Below are positions 33,871 through 41,474 of a DNA stretch of 64,000 nucleotides, piece by piece; the first letter of the stretch is position 1, and each line of letters begins with the position of its first letter. The position numbers were made by a program, and so were the translations under genes. The stretch spans positions 62,001-126,000 of the forward strand of contig JAWKKE010000003.1 of NCBI GenBank assembly GCA_041393415.1. The letters run 5' to 3'. The notes beneath the pieces are model-generated. The model saw only the letters and a program-made list of their open reading frames with translations. It ran no database searches and had not been told where the DNA came from. Source of the DNA: Thermoleophilia bacterium (GTDB taxonomy: Bacteria; Actinomycetota; Thermoleophilia; UBA2241).

Positions 33871-35568
33871 GTGCGGGGCGTGTCTCAGACCAGAATCTGC
33901 ATTCTCGTGATCGACGACGATCCCGATCTCACGGCGGCAGTCCGCGTGACGCTTGAGCCGGAGGGCTACGAAGTCATTGAGGCCAACTCGGGACGAGCGG
34001 GGCTGGAGATCGCCTACTTGCGTCACCCGCATCTGATTCTGCTCGACATCAACATGCCCGGCATGGACGGCTACCAGGTGTGTCGAGAGCTCCAGTTCGG
34101 ATACACCAAGGACATCCCGATTGTCTTTCTGACCTCGTGCAGTGAGCTCGAGGACATGCAGCGCGCCAGTCGGGCCGGCGCGTCCGGGTACATCACGAAG
34201 CCGTTCCGGCCAGATCGTCTTCTTGCCGCGGTTCGTGATCTGCTGCGCGATGCACTCGTCTTCTACGACGACATCACCGGTCTGCCAACCCTGGCGCAAG
34301 TGCAGGTCGAACTTCAACGGCGTCTGTTCGACCATTCTCAGCTCGGCATGCTCTATGTGACCATCGAGGGAGTGTGGGCGCTTGAACAGACCCAGGGGTT
34401 CGAAGTGGTTGACGACGTCTTCCGGCTCGTCGGCCATCGCCTCAACCTCGCCAGGGGCAGACTGCTGCGCGAGGACGACTTCGTCCTTGTTTCGAGTCTT
34501 GGGAACGCCTTCTTGGTCGTGCTCGGACCGCCACGCCGGGGCGGCGGCGTGGCGAGCGATCATCTGGTGCGCGTCAAGCGGCGGCTGGAGCACCACCTCG
34601 TCAAGGCTCTCGAGCAAGAGCTCCACGCAAGCCTCTACACGAAGATTGCGCTCTACGTCGGATTCGCCAAGCTGACGCAATCGCCCAAGGTTCGCTTTCG
34701 GCGCGCTCTAGTCGAGGCGATCGAGTCGGCAGCACGGTCTATCGAGCGGGAGCGCAGCGGACTTCAGCATCGTCTGCAGCAGGATTTCGAGCGGGTGCTG
34801 CTGGACCGGCAGATCCGCTGCGTCTACCAACCCATCGTGCAACTGGAGGCGTACGACGTTCTCGGATACGAACTGCTTTGCCGTGGGCCGCTCGGGAGCG
34901 AGCTCTTTCAACCAGACACTCTCTTTGAGGTCGCTCGCCACGAGGGGTGTGTTGCGGACCTCGATCGTGTTTGTCGCCTCGCGGCGACGTCTGCCAGCAG
35001 TCTTCTGCCAAGGAAGTACCTTCGATTCATCAATATCGAGCCTGTGAGCCTCTTTTTTCACGCTCAAAGTCAGGAGTTCGTGCGCGAGTTCATTGACGCA
35101 ACGCCCGAGGAACTGCGTCGCCGCACCGTTATCGAAATCACTGAGAACGCGATCATCGAGGACTTCGAACGCATGCGTGGCACGGTGCGCACGCTGCGCG
35201 AGGAGGGATTCAAGATTGCGATCGACGACGCCGGGGCCGGCTACTCAGGTCTGTTGACGATGGTTGAGCTTGAATCGGACTTCATCAAGCTGGACATGAG
35301 CCTCACCCGCAACATTGAGGACTCTCAGGTCAAACAGCGGCTGGTGAAGACATTACGCGACTTCTGTGCGGATGCGAACATAGAACTCGTCGCGGAAGGA
35401 GTCGAGACTCGGGCGCAGCTGGACGTTCTGAAGGCGCTCGGTGTTGTCTATGGGCAGGGCTTCCTTTTCGCGCATCCGGGAGTCCCGTTTCCGCTCCAGG
35501 ATACGATCGGGCCGCGGGATGATGCGCAACGAGTGCCGTCTGCGGGCACGCACTCGTGTCTGAACTAG
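33871..35568 (+). CDS. REC - degenerate GGDEF - EAL cyclic-di-GMP phosphodiesterase
   Basis: 565 aa with three domains. The receiver (5-125) has VIDDDPDL, phospho-acceptor Asp in LILLDINMPGMDG and Lys in ITKPFRP. The middle (130-290) is a GGDEF domain whose signature has decayed to LGNAF and whose start is DITGLPTL, so it should not make c-di-GMP. The C-terminal EAL domain (310-550) keeps YELLCRGP, RFINIEP, VIEITENAII, AIDDAGAGYSGL, FIKLDMSL and VAEGVET, including the catalytic Glu, Asn, Asp pair and Lys, so hydrolysis is plausible. No partner kinase is adjacent. Confidence 0.9.
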   Translation: MRGVSQTRICILVIDDDPDLTAAVRVTLEPEGYEVIEANSGRAGLEIAYLRHPHLILLDINMPGMDGYQVCRELQFGYTKDIPIVFLTSCSELEDMQRASRAGASGYITKPFRPDRLLAAVRDLLRDALVFYDDITGLPTLAQVQVELQRRLFDHSQLGMLYVTIEGVWALEQTQGFEVVDDVFRLVGHRLNLARGRLLREDDFVLVSSLGNAFLVVLGPPRRGGGVASDHLVRVKRRLEHHLVKALEQELHASLYTKIALYVGFAKLTQSPKVRFRRALVEAIESAARSIERERSGLQHRLQQDFERVLLDRQIRCVYQPIVQLEAYDVLGYELLCRGPLGSELFQPDTLFEVARHEGCVADLDRVCRLAATSASSLLPRKYLRFINIEPVSLFFHAQSQEFVREFIDATPEELRRRTVIEITENAIIEDFERMRGTVRTLREEGFKIAIDDAGAGYSGLLTMVELESDFIKLDMSLTRNIEDSQVKQRLVKTLRDFCADANIELVAEGVETRAQLDVLKALGVVYGQGFLFAHPGVPFPLQDTIGPRDDAQRVPSAGTHSCLN

Positions 35569-35592
35569 ACCACGCGCCGTCCGCGTTGACTC

Positions 35593-35623
35593 TTGCGGAC
35601 AAGCGCGTCGCTCATGGTAGAAT
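35593..35623 (+). promoter_or_regulatory. Candidate trpB2 leader promoter
   Basis: TAGAAT (35618-35623) is preceded by TTGCGG at 35593-35598 with a 19-nt spacer. The leader-peptide ATG is only 10 nt after the hexamer, so the RNA would start within a few nucleotides of it. Confidence 0.45.
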
Positions 35624-35633
35624 CCGCGCCACG

Positions 35634-35702
35634 ATGTCGAGCCATGATGCCAAGAGCCGTAGCGGGTCGCGCCAGTGGCGTCACTGGCTCTGGCGCGCTT
35701 AG
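35634..35702 (+). CDS. trpL: trp leader peptide (22 aa, three Trp codons)
   Basis: A short open frame ATG-TCG-AGC...TAG encodes MSSHDAKSRSGSRQWRHWLW followed by RA. Three of the eight last codons are TGG (35676, 35685, 35691), very improbable by chance, and the frame sits directly upstream of a tryptophan-synthase-type gene. This is the hallmark of ribosome-mediated attenuation. It has no Shine-Dalgarno; the ATG lies about 10 nt after a -10 hexamer, so translation of a nearly leaderless mRNA is likely. Too short for ordinary gene calling. Comparable leader peptides are known upstream of trp genes in actinobacteria. Confidence 0.8.
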   Translation: MSSHDAKSRSGSRQWRHWLWRA

Positions 35703-35784
35703 CGCGCCCATTCTCGACACCTCGCGCGGGGATACCCGCACCCCCACAGTCGCGATTCACTCGCAGTTGCGTGATACCCGCGAG
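35668..35784 (+). promoter_or_regulatory. Candidate tryptophan attenuator (alternative hairpins)
   Basis: Mutually exclusive stems are visible. Stem A pairs CGCGCCAG (35668-35675) with CTGGCGCG (35690-35697) and encloses the Trp codons. Stem A' pairs CCAGTG (35672-35677) with CACTGG (35682-35687). Stem B pairs GGCGCGC (35692-35698) with GCGCGCC (35702-35708), using part of the A arm and the leader stop codon. Further down, GCGGG/CCCGC (35726-35739) competes with CTCGCGcGGG/CCCGCGAG (35721-35730 with 35777-35784). Ribosome position on the TGG codons would decide which forms. No clear T-tract follows, so termination or blocked trpB2 translation are both possible. Confidence 0.6.
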
Positions 35785-35828
35785 ATCCAGCAGCCGACAG
35801 CTAGTCATAGCTCCGAGAGGGAGGCGTC

Positions 35829-37187
35829 ATGACAAGAAAGAAGTTCCTACTGGGTGAGGAACGAATTCCCACGAAGTGGTACAACATCGTGCCCGATTTC
35901 CCCAGTCCGCCGTCTCCACCGCTACACCCGGGGACTCTGCAGCCGGCAGGTCCGGACGACCTCGCGCCGATCTTCCCGCCCAGCATTATCGCCCAAGAGG
36001 TTTCGGCTGAACGGTACATCGAGATCCCCGAGGAAATCCGCGAGATCTACCGCATCTGGAGGCCGTCGCCGTTGATCCGCGCGACTGGTCTCGAAAAGGC
36101 ACTCGATACTCCGGCGAAGATCTTTTACAAGCACGAAGGTGTGAGCCCGGCCGGCTCACACAAGAGCAACACCGCTGTTGCGCAGGCCTACTACAACAAG
36201 AAAGACGGTACCAAGCGTCTGGCGACCGAGACGGGCGCTGGTCAGTGGGGTAGCGCGCTCAGCTTGGCTTGTCAGATGTTCGGCCTGGAGTGCTTCGTCT
36301 ACATGGTCAAGGTGAGCTACCAGCAGAAGCCCTATCGGCGGAGCATGATGCAGATCTGGGGTGCCGACGTCATTCCGAGCCCAAGCGACCTTACAAATGC
36401 CGGTCGCGCGGTTCTTGCCCAGGATCCGGAATCGCTGGGCAGTCTCGGCATCGCTATCAGTGAAGCTGTTGAGGATGCGGTCACGCACCCCGGCTCCAAG
36501 TACGCACTTGGGAGCGTCACCAATCATGTGCTTCTGCACCAGACCATCATCGGTGAGGAAGCCATTCTGCAGTGCCAAGATGCGGAGGCCTATCCGGACG
36601 TCGTCATCGGCTGCGTCGGTGGCGGTTCCAGCTTCGGCGGCATTGCCTTCCCCTTCCTGCGCGAGAATCTCGCCGGCAAGACCAAGACGCGCCTGCTCGC
36701 TGTTGAGCCTACGGCGTGTCCCACGCTCACCAAGGGCGCCTTCACCTATGACTTCGGCGATGAGGCGCAGACAACGCCGCTCTTCAAGATGTACACGCTG
36801 GGGCACGATTTCATGCCGGCAGGCATTCACGCCGGAGGACTGCGCTACCATGCTATGGCTCCGCTCATCAGCCATGCCTACAATCTTGGGTTGATGGATG
36901 CTGTGGCAGTGCCGCAGACGAAGGTTTTTGAGGCGGCGCGACTCTTCGCCAAGACAGAGGGTATTGTTCCCGCACCCGAGAGCTCGCATGCCATTCGTGT
37001 GGCAATCGACGAGGCGCTGGCGGCGAAAGAGGCCGGCGAGAGCAGGAACATTCTCTTCAATCTCACCGGTCACGGCTTCCTCGACTTGGGTGCGTACGAC
37101 GCGTTCTTGAGTGGGAAGCTCGAAGACTATGATCATCCCGAGGCGGCGATTGCCGAGTCGATTGCCAAGCTGCCGAAGGTCGACTGA
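35829..37187 (+). CDS. trpB2: TrpB2-type tryptophan synthase beta-like protein
   Basis: PLP enzyme of 452 aa that condenses indole (or an activated serine) to tryptophan. It matches the TrpB2 branch by length, by the N-terminal extension (KKFLLGEERIPTKWYNIVPD) and by RPSPLIRATGLEK. The PLP Lys lies in HEGVSPAGSHKSNTAVAQAY, the Gln-Trp-Gly block in TETGAGQWGSALS, and the phosphate loop in CVGGGSSFGG. GAGGGAGG precedes the ATG. No trpA is nearby. The Trp-rich leader upstream implies regulation by tryptophan, supporting a biosynthetic role for a family whose function is often uncertain. Confidence 0.95.
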   Translation: MTRKKFLLGEERIPTKWYNIVPDFPSPPSPPLHPGTLQPAGPDDLAPIFPPSIIAQEVSAERYIEIPEEIREIYRIWRPSPLIRATGLEKALDTPAKIFYKHEGVSPAGSHKSNTAVAQAYYNKKDGTKRLATETGAGQWGSALSLACQMFGLECFVYMVKVSYQQKPYRRSMMQIWGADVIPSPSDLTNAGRAVLAQDPESLGSLGIAISEAVEDAVTHPGSKYALGSVTNHVLLHQTIIGEEAILQCQDAEAYPDVVIGCVGGGSSFGGIAFPFLRENLAGKTKTRLLAVEPTACPTLTKGAFTYDFGDEAQTTPLFKMYTLGHDFMPAGIHAGGLRYHAMAPLISHAYNLGLMDAVAVPQTKVFEAARLFAKTEGIVPAPESSHAIRVAIDEALAAKEAGESRNILFNLTGHGFLDLGAYDAFLSGKLEDYDHPEAAIAESIAKLPKVD

Positions 37188-37227
37188 CGGACCATCGCTG
37201 TCGCACCCATTTTGGTCACGTGATTCC

Positions 37228-37266
37228 GGTCTGCGGGCGGGGGGGTGCTCCCCCCGCCCGCAGACC
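37228..37266. terminator. Bidirectional terminator hairpin between trpB2 and the kinase gene
   Basis: GGTCTGCGGGC-GGGGGG pairs with CCCCCC-GCCCGCAGACC: 17 bp with a 5-nt loop. It lies between two convergent genes, as expected for a shared terminator. No T-tract is present. Confidence 0.8.
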
Positions 37267-37281
37267 GAGCGCTAGAACGGT

Positions 37282-38721
37282 TCAGTCGGCGAGCGGCAGG
37301 TAGACGCTGAACCGCGCTCCACCCTCGGGGTTGCTGGCGGCCAGGATCAGGCCGCCATGCGCTTCGACCAGTCCCCGCGCTATGGCGAGTCCGAGACCTG
37401 CGCCCTGCGTCCCCCGAGCGGAGCGGCCCCGGTAGAATCGATCGAAGACGAACGGCAAATCGGCGCTGTCGATTCCTGGCCCGGCGTCGGATACGGTGAG
37501 GCAAGCCCACCGTTGTCGCATGCGTGCATCCTTGAGCATGGCTCTCGTCACCTCGACGCTCACGTCCACACGGCTTCCGCTCGGGGCGTACTTCAAGGCG
37601 TTGTCGAGAAGGTTGCTGATCACCTGCAGGAGGCGGTCACGATCGCCGCGAACCAGGGCGGTGGTGAGCATGCTGTTGAGTTCGACGTCGCGACTTGAGA
37701 ACGTCGCACTCGCGCGCAGTACGCCGTCGCGTCCGACGTCCGCTAGGTCGAGTAGTTCCATATCGACGTCGAGGTCTTCACTCTCGAGTTCGTTGAGGTT
37801 GCGCAGTGCGCCAAGGAGCCGACCGAGGCGCTCCACCTCTTCTCCGATGATGCGAAGGTTCTCGGGGGTTGGCGGAAGGACACCGTCCTCGAGCGCTTCG
37901 ACGCGCGACTGAATGGTTGCCAGCGGGGTGCGCAACTCGTGAGACAAGTCTGCCGTCATGTCGCGTCGCCACTCTTCGTCGCGCGCCAGTCGGTCCGCCA
38001 TGGCGTTGAACGCGACGGCGAGATCGCCGACCTCATCCCCGGTGCGAGGTGCGACGCGAACGTCCAGGTTGCCGTTGGCAACATGACGTGCAGCGTCGGT
38101 GAGTTCCTCTAGTGGACCCGTCATGCGTCGGCTTACGAGTAGGCTGACAGGCACAGCTAGACCTGCGCCAATCAAGGCGGCGATGAGCAGGTTGCGCGAG
38201 AGGGCGCCGAGGTATGCCTGTTCTGCGCCTTGGCGCGCACCCTGAGCGGAGTAGATGTCGGCACGGCCGACACGCGTATCCGCCACAACGATCGGGTAGC
38301 TCTGCATCGTCAACTGACCGCCACTGGCGCCGACGACGGACTGCATGTCGGCGTTCGGAGACGCGCTCGGCGTTGAGGGGTTCACGGTTCTTCCGCTGCC
38401 GCGACCTTGACCTGGGGCGTGTCTGCCTTGCGCTGTGAAGATGAGGGAGCCCTCGGGCGAGTACACGGCCACATCGACGTTGGCGCTCGCCGCCACTTGG
38501 CTCACCGCGAAGACGGCGGCGGCGTCCCACCCGGCCGGATCCGTGTAGGTGTCGGTCAGCGCACGCACAACCGACTGGTTGCGAGCCGTCTGCGCATCCT
38601 CGAGGTAGCTGTCGAAGCGGCGCTCTCCAATGACGAAGATGATTGTGGCGACGACGGCGACCGCGAGCAGTGCCACGAGCGCGTGAGTTGCCGCAAGGCG
38701 GAATCGCAGACCGCGGCTCAT
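37282..38721 (-). CDS. Sensor histidine kinase (HAMP-HisKA-HATPase)
   Basis: 479-aa membrane kinase. The first helix is ALVALLAVAVVATIIFVIGE; an extracytoplasmic sensor follows to ~170, then a second helix LLIAALIGAGLAVPVSLLV and HAMP. The HisKA box is DLSHELRTPLATIQSRV, the N box NLLDNALKYAP, G1 DAGPGID and G2 GAGLGLAIARGLVEAHGG. Its ATG overlaps the response-regulator stop by 4 nt, so they form one two-component system. The signal is unknown; the sensor domain is Gly/Ser-rich and not recognisable. Confidence 0.93.
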   Translation of the reverse strand: MSRGLRFRLAATHALVALLAVAVVATIIFVIGERRFDSYLEDAQTARNQSVVRALTDTYTDPAGWDAAAVFAVSQVAASANVDVAVYSPEGSLIFTAQGRHAPGQGRGSGRTVNPSTPSASPNADMQSVVGASGGQLTMQSYPIVVADTRVGRADIYSAQGARQGAEQAYLGALSRNLLIAALIGAGLAVPVSLLVSRRMTGPLEELTDAARHVANGNLDVRVAPRTGDEVGDLAVAFNAMADRLARDEEWRRDMTADLSHELRTPLATIQSRVEALEDGVLPPTPENLRIIGEEVERLGRLLGALRNLNELESEDLDVDMELLDLADVGRDGVLRASATFSSRDVELNSMLTTALVRGDRDRLLQVISNLLDNALKYAPSGSRVDVSVEVTRAMLKDARMRQRWACLTVSDAGPGIDSADLPFVFDRFYRGRSARGTQGAGLGLAIARGLVEAHGGLILAASNPEGGARFSVYLPLAD

Positions 38722-39422
38722 CGCTGATCTTCCGCGAATGTGTAGCCGCGCCCGTACACCGTGACTATCAGTCGTGGGCGGCGAGCGTCTTCGTTCAGCT
38801 TGCGGCGCAGGTTCTTGACGTGCGCGTCGATGGTTCGCTCGTAGCCTTCGAACTGGTAGCCCTGAACCTCGTCGATGAGTTCGTACCTTGTGTAGACGCG
38901 ACCGGGGAATCGGGCCAGCGTCTGCAGGAGGCGGAACTCGGATTCGGTGAGATCCACGTCCTCACCGTCCAAGGTCGTGCGTCGTCGAACGTTGTCGACG
39001 ATGAGGCGCCCGCCGGCGCGGCGCAGAAGGTCGGATTGGGGAAGGTGCTCCGTGTGTGCTCGGCGAAGGAGAGCCCGCACTCGCGCGGTCAGCTCGCGCG
39101 GGCTGAATGGCTTGGTCAAGTAGTCGTCGGCGCCGCACTCGAGTCCGTGCAGGAGGTCTTCCTCGCGTCCGCGCGCGGTGAGCATGATGATGGGAACGTC
39201 TGACTCGTCGCGGAAGCGTGCGCATAGCGCTTCACCCGGAATGTCAGGGAGCCCGAGGTCAAGGACTACTAGGTCGGGGCGTTGACGGGCGAACTCAATC
39301 AGGGCCTCTCTGCCGCACGAGGCCCACGTGACATGTCTGCCGTCTCGCTCAAGGTACTGCGCCACGACCTCGGCGATGCGCGCTTCGTCTTCAACGATAA
39401 GGATGCGTCGAGCGCCGCTCAC
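38718..39422 (-). CDS. OmpR-family response regulator
   Basis: 234-aa regulator: receiver with VEDEARIAEVV, phospho-Asp in LVVLDLGLPDIPG and Lys in YLTKPFSPRELTAR, then a winged-helix domain with LTESEFRLLQTLARFPGRVY and DAHVKNLRRKLNED. It is the partner of the kinase downstream. The GTG start follows TAGAAT by 6 nt, the leaderless pattern. Targets are unknown. Confidence 0.95.
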   Translation of the reverse strand: MSGARRILIVEDEARIAEVVAQYLERDGRHVTWASCGREALIEFARQRPDLVVLDLGLPDIPGEALCARFRDESDVPIIMLTARGREEDLLHGLECGADDYLTKPFSPRELTARVRALLRRAHTEHLPQSDLLRRAGGRLIVDNVRRRTTLDGEDVDLTESEFRLLQTLARFPGRVYTRYELIDEVQGYQFEGYERTIDAHVKNLRRKLNEDARRPRLIVTVYGRGYTFAEDQR

Positions 39423-39428
39423 TCTCCC

Positions 39429-39434
39429 ATTCTA
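39429..39434 (-). promoter_or_regulatory. -10 hexamer TAGAAT, leaderless start of the OmpR-type regulator
   Basis: TAGAAT lies 6 nt upstream of the GTG at 39422 on the minus strand; the intervening GGGAGA is too close for a normal ribosome site. Confidence 0.5.
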
Positions 39435-39520
39435 ACCCGAGTGCGGGCGGCGGCCGGGCGAAGGCGGTTTGATAGGATGCGGCGCATGCCACACGGAGGT
39501 CACTCCTGCCGAACCTCAAG

Positions 39521-41305
39521 GTGTATCGAGTTGCTGTGCTTCTGGCGCTGCTGTGCGTGGTTGTCCTGCTCTTCACGCTTGGCAGGCCCGAGACGCCGAA
39601 ACTGAGCGACGCCTTTGTCTCGTTCGACGGTTCGTCGGCCGCAGAGCAAATGCGTACCATCGTGACGGACTTCCCGCAGCGCACCGCGGGCTCTGATGCC
39701 GACAACCGTTGCGGATACTGGGTGTTCGATCAGTTCCAGCAGCTCGGGCTGGATGCGCACATGCAGGGGTTTGCCGCGAGAGTCGAGGGGCGCGATCTTG
39801 CGCTGCAGAACGTCTGGGCGTTGGTCCCGGGTAGTACTGAAGGCGCGATTCTCATTGTCGCCAACAGAGATGTTCCGCCTAGGGCGACCCAGGGGGCTAA
39901 CAATAACGCGTCTGGGCTTGCGGCGCTTCTGGAGCTGGCGCGCGTCACTGCGGCGACTCAACACAACCACACGCTCATCTTCCTCGCGACGAGTGGCGAC
40001 GCGCTCGGCGGCGTCGGAGCGTCTGAGTTTCTGCGTGAATACCAGGATTCTGGCGACCTGGTTGCCGTTGTCGCGTTGCGCTCGGTTGCCACGCGCGAGC
40101 GGGACGGAGTCTCCTTGAATGGTTGGAGCAGTAGGGCGAGAGTAGCTCCGCCATGGCTGTGGCTGCTCTTTGGTCCGGCGGCTCGTGTGTACGCGAGGGA
40201 GGAGGCCCTACTTCCGAGCGTCGCGACGCAGGTGATGCACCTGGCGGCGCCAACCGCGACAGGGAGCCAAGCTCCGTTCGTGGCGAATGGCATTCCCGGC
40301 ATTGAGGTGAGCGCCAAAGGGCCGCGCGTTACTCCGCAAGACGATGTCCTGGACACGGTCTCAGGAGAGACGCTCGGACGAATGGGATCGGCGATCCAGG
40401 CGGCTGTGGCCGCCATCGATGCGGGGCCGGTGCCGCCGTCCAGGAGCAATGGGACGATCTTCCTGACTCGCCAGCGGACGCTCTCCGGATGGGCGCTCAG
40501 AGCCATGCTTCTGGCGCTCTTCTTGCCGCTCGTGTTGGTCACCGTGGACCTTCTCGCGCGCTGTCGTCGTGAGCGGGTCATCCTACGCTCCGCCTTTCTG
40601 CGGGCAGGTCTGCACTTCGGACCATGGCTGATTGTGATTGCTCTGCTCTATTTCGCGAACACCCTGGGCTTGCTGCCGCGGGTGCCGGGCGGAGCGATTC
40701 CGTCGGGTCTGCCGATGGTCGAGGAACCTCGTTACGCGCGGGTGGCTCTCCTTCTGGTTGTGCTCGTCGCTGCGTACGCGTATGCCGTGACCGTAGCGCG
40801 TCGGCTGGAGACTCGGGTGAAGACCGACCCACGAGCTACGATGCTGGTCGCTCATCTCAGTCTTGTGTTGATTGCCGCCGGGGCGCTCATCGTCAACGCG
40901 TACTCGCTTCTCCTTCTTGTCCCCGCGGCACTAATCTGGCCACTGGTCCGCCCCGGGGAGTGGTACCGCTCGGTTCTGCCCGCCTACGCCGGGTTGGTGA
41001 TGGTGCCGGTCGTGCTCGTGGCTTTGGCCATGCAAGCGGACGTTGGCTGGCACGCATGGTGGTACTTCTTCCTCCTGGTCGAAACACGGGTCGTGCCGAT
41101 CCTTGTGGTTCTCGGGGGTGCCTTCTTCTTCTCTGCCGCCGGAATGCTCGCGCATACTCTGCATGGCCGGGACCTCACGGCGTCTGCTCTCGGGTGGGCG
41201 AGCACAATGTCCTCGCGAACCGCGGGCTCGCGATGCGAGCCCCGTAGACCCTTGCGCATCCAGGCGAAGCTGCGTCAGCGATCCTCGCGCTCACGGCGTA
41301 GCTAA
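39521..41305 (+). CDS. Membrane protein with inactive M28-peptidase-like domain
   Basis: 594 aa. After an N-terminal helix (AVLLALLCVVVLLFTLG), residues ~35-315 follow the M28 aminopeptidase fold, but the zinc ligands are lost. The usual His is Asn115 in IVANRD, the bridging Asp is Asn in GANNNASG (125-132), the Glu-Glu pair is SGD (158-160), and the later Asp and His are replaced (SQAPF; RVTPQDD). The C-terminal ~270 residues hold seven or eight helices. This resembles the dead M28 plus membrane layout of GPAA1, a GPI transamidase subunit. GTG 39521 is assumed; a CTG at 39506 has a better placed GGAGGT. Confidence 0.75.
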   Translation: MYRVAVLLALLCVVVLLFTLGRPETPKLSDAFVSFDGSSAAEQMRTIVTDFPQRTAGSDADNRCGYWVFDQFQQLGLDAHMQGFAARVEGRDLALQNVWALVPGSTEGAILIVANRDVPPRATQGANNNASGLAALLELARVTAATQHNHTLIFLATSGDALGGVGASEFLREYQDSGDLVAVVALRSVATRERDGVSLNGWSSRARVAPPWLWLLFGPAARVYAREEALLPSVATQVMHLAAPTATGSQAPFVANGIPGIEVSAKGPRVTPQDDVLDTVSGETLGRMGSAIQAAVAAIDAGPVPPSRSNGTIFLTRQRTLSGWALRAMLLALFLPLVLVTVDLLARCRRERVILRSAFLRAGLHFGPWLIVIALLYFANTLGLLPRVPGGAIPSGLPMVEEPRYARVALLLVVLVAAYAYAVTVARRLETRVKTDPRATMLVAHLSLVLIAAGALIVNAYSLLLLVPAALIWPLVRPGEWYRSVLPAYAGLVMVPVVLVALAMQADVGWHAWWYFFLLVETRVVPILVVLGGAFFFSAAGMLAHTLHGRDLTASALGWASTMSSRTAGSRCEPRRPLRIQAKLRQRSSRSRRS

Positions 41306-41474
41306 TGGTCGCGCGCGCTCGCGCGATGCGGGCATGTGCCGCGCTCCGACGTCGATATCCCTCAAGCTCCGCGTTGGGGTTGCCGATTCTGTCTCCGCGT
41401 GGCCCAATGCCGGGCATTTCGGTCCGTTGATTCGGGCTGGCGGCAGGGATTTACGGGCTGGGAGAGACGAAGGG

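Noticed and set aside
35586..35623. TTGACT (35586) as the -35 partner of TAGAAT (35618)
   Set aside because: The spacer is 26 nt, too long for a sigma-70-type promoter; TTGCGG at 35593 with 19 nt is less poor.
39521..41305. Annotation as an active M28 aminopeptidase
   Set aside because: Nearly all zinc ligands and the catalytic Glu are substituted.
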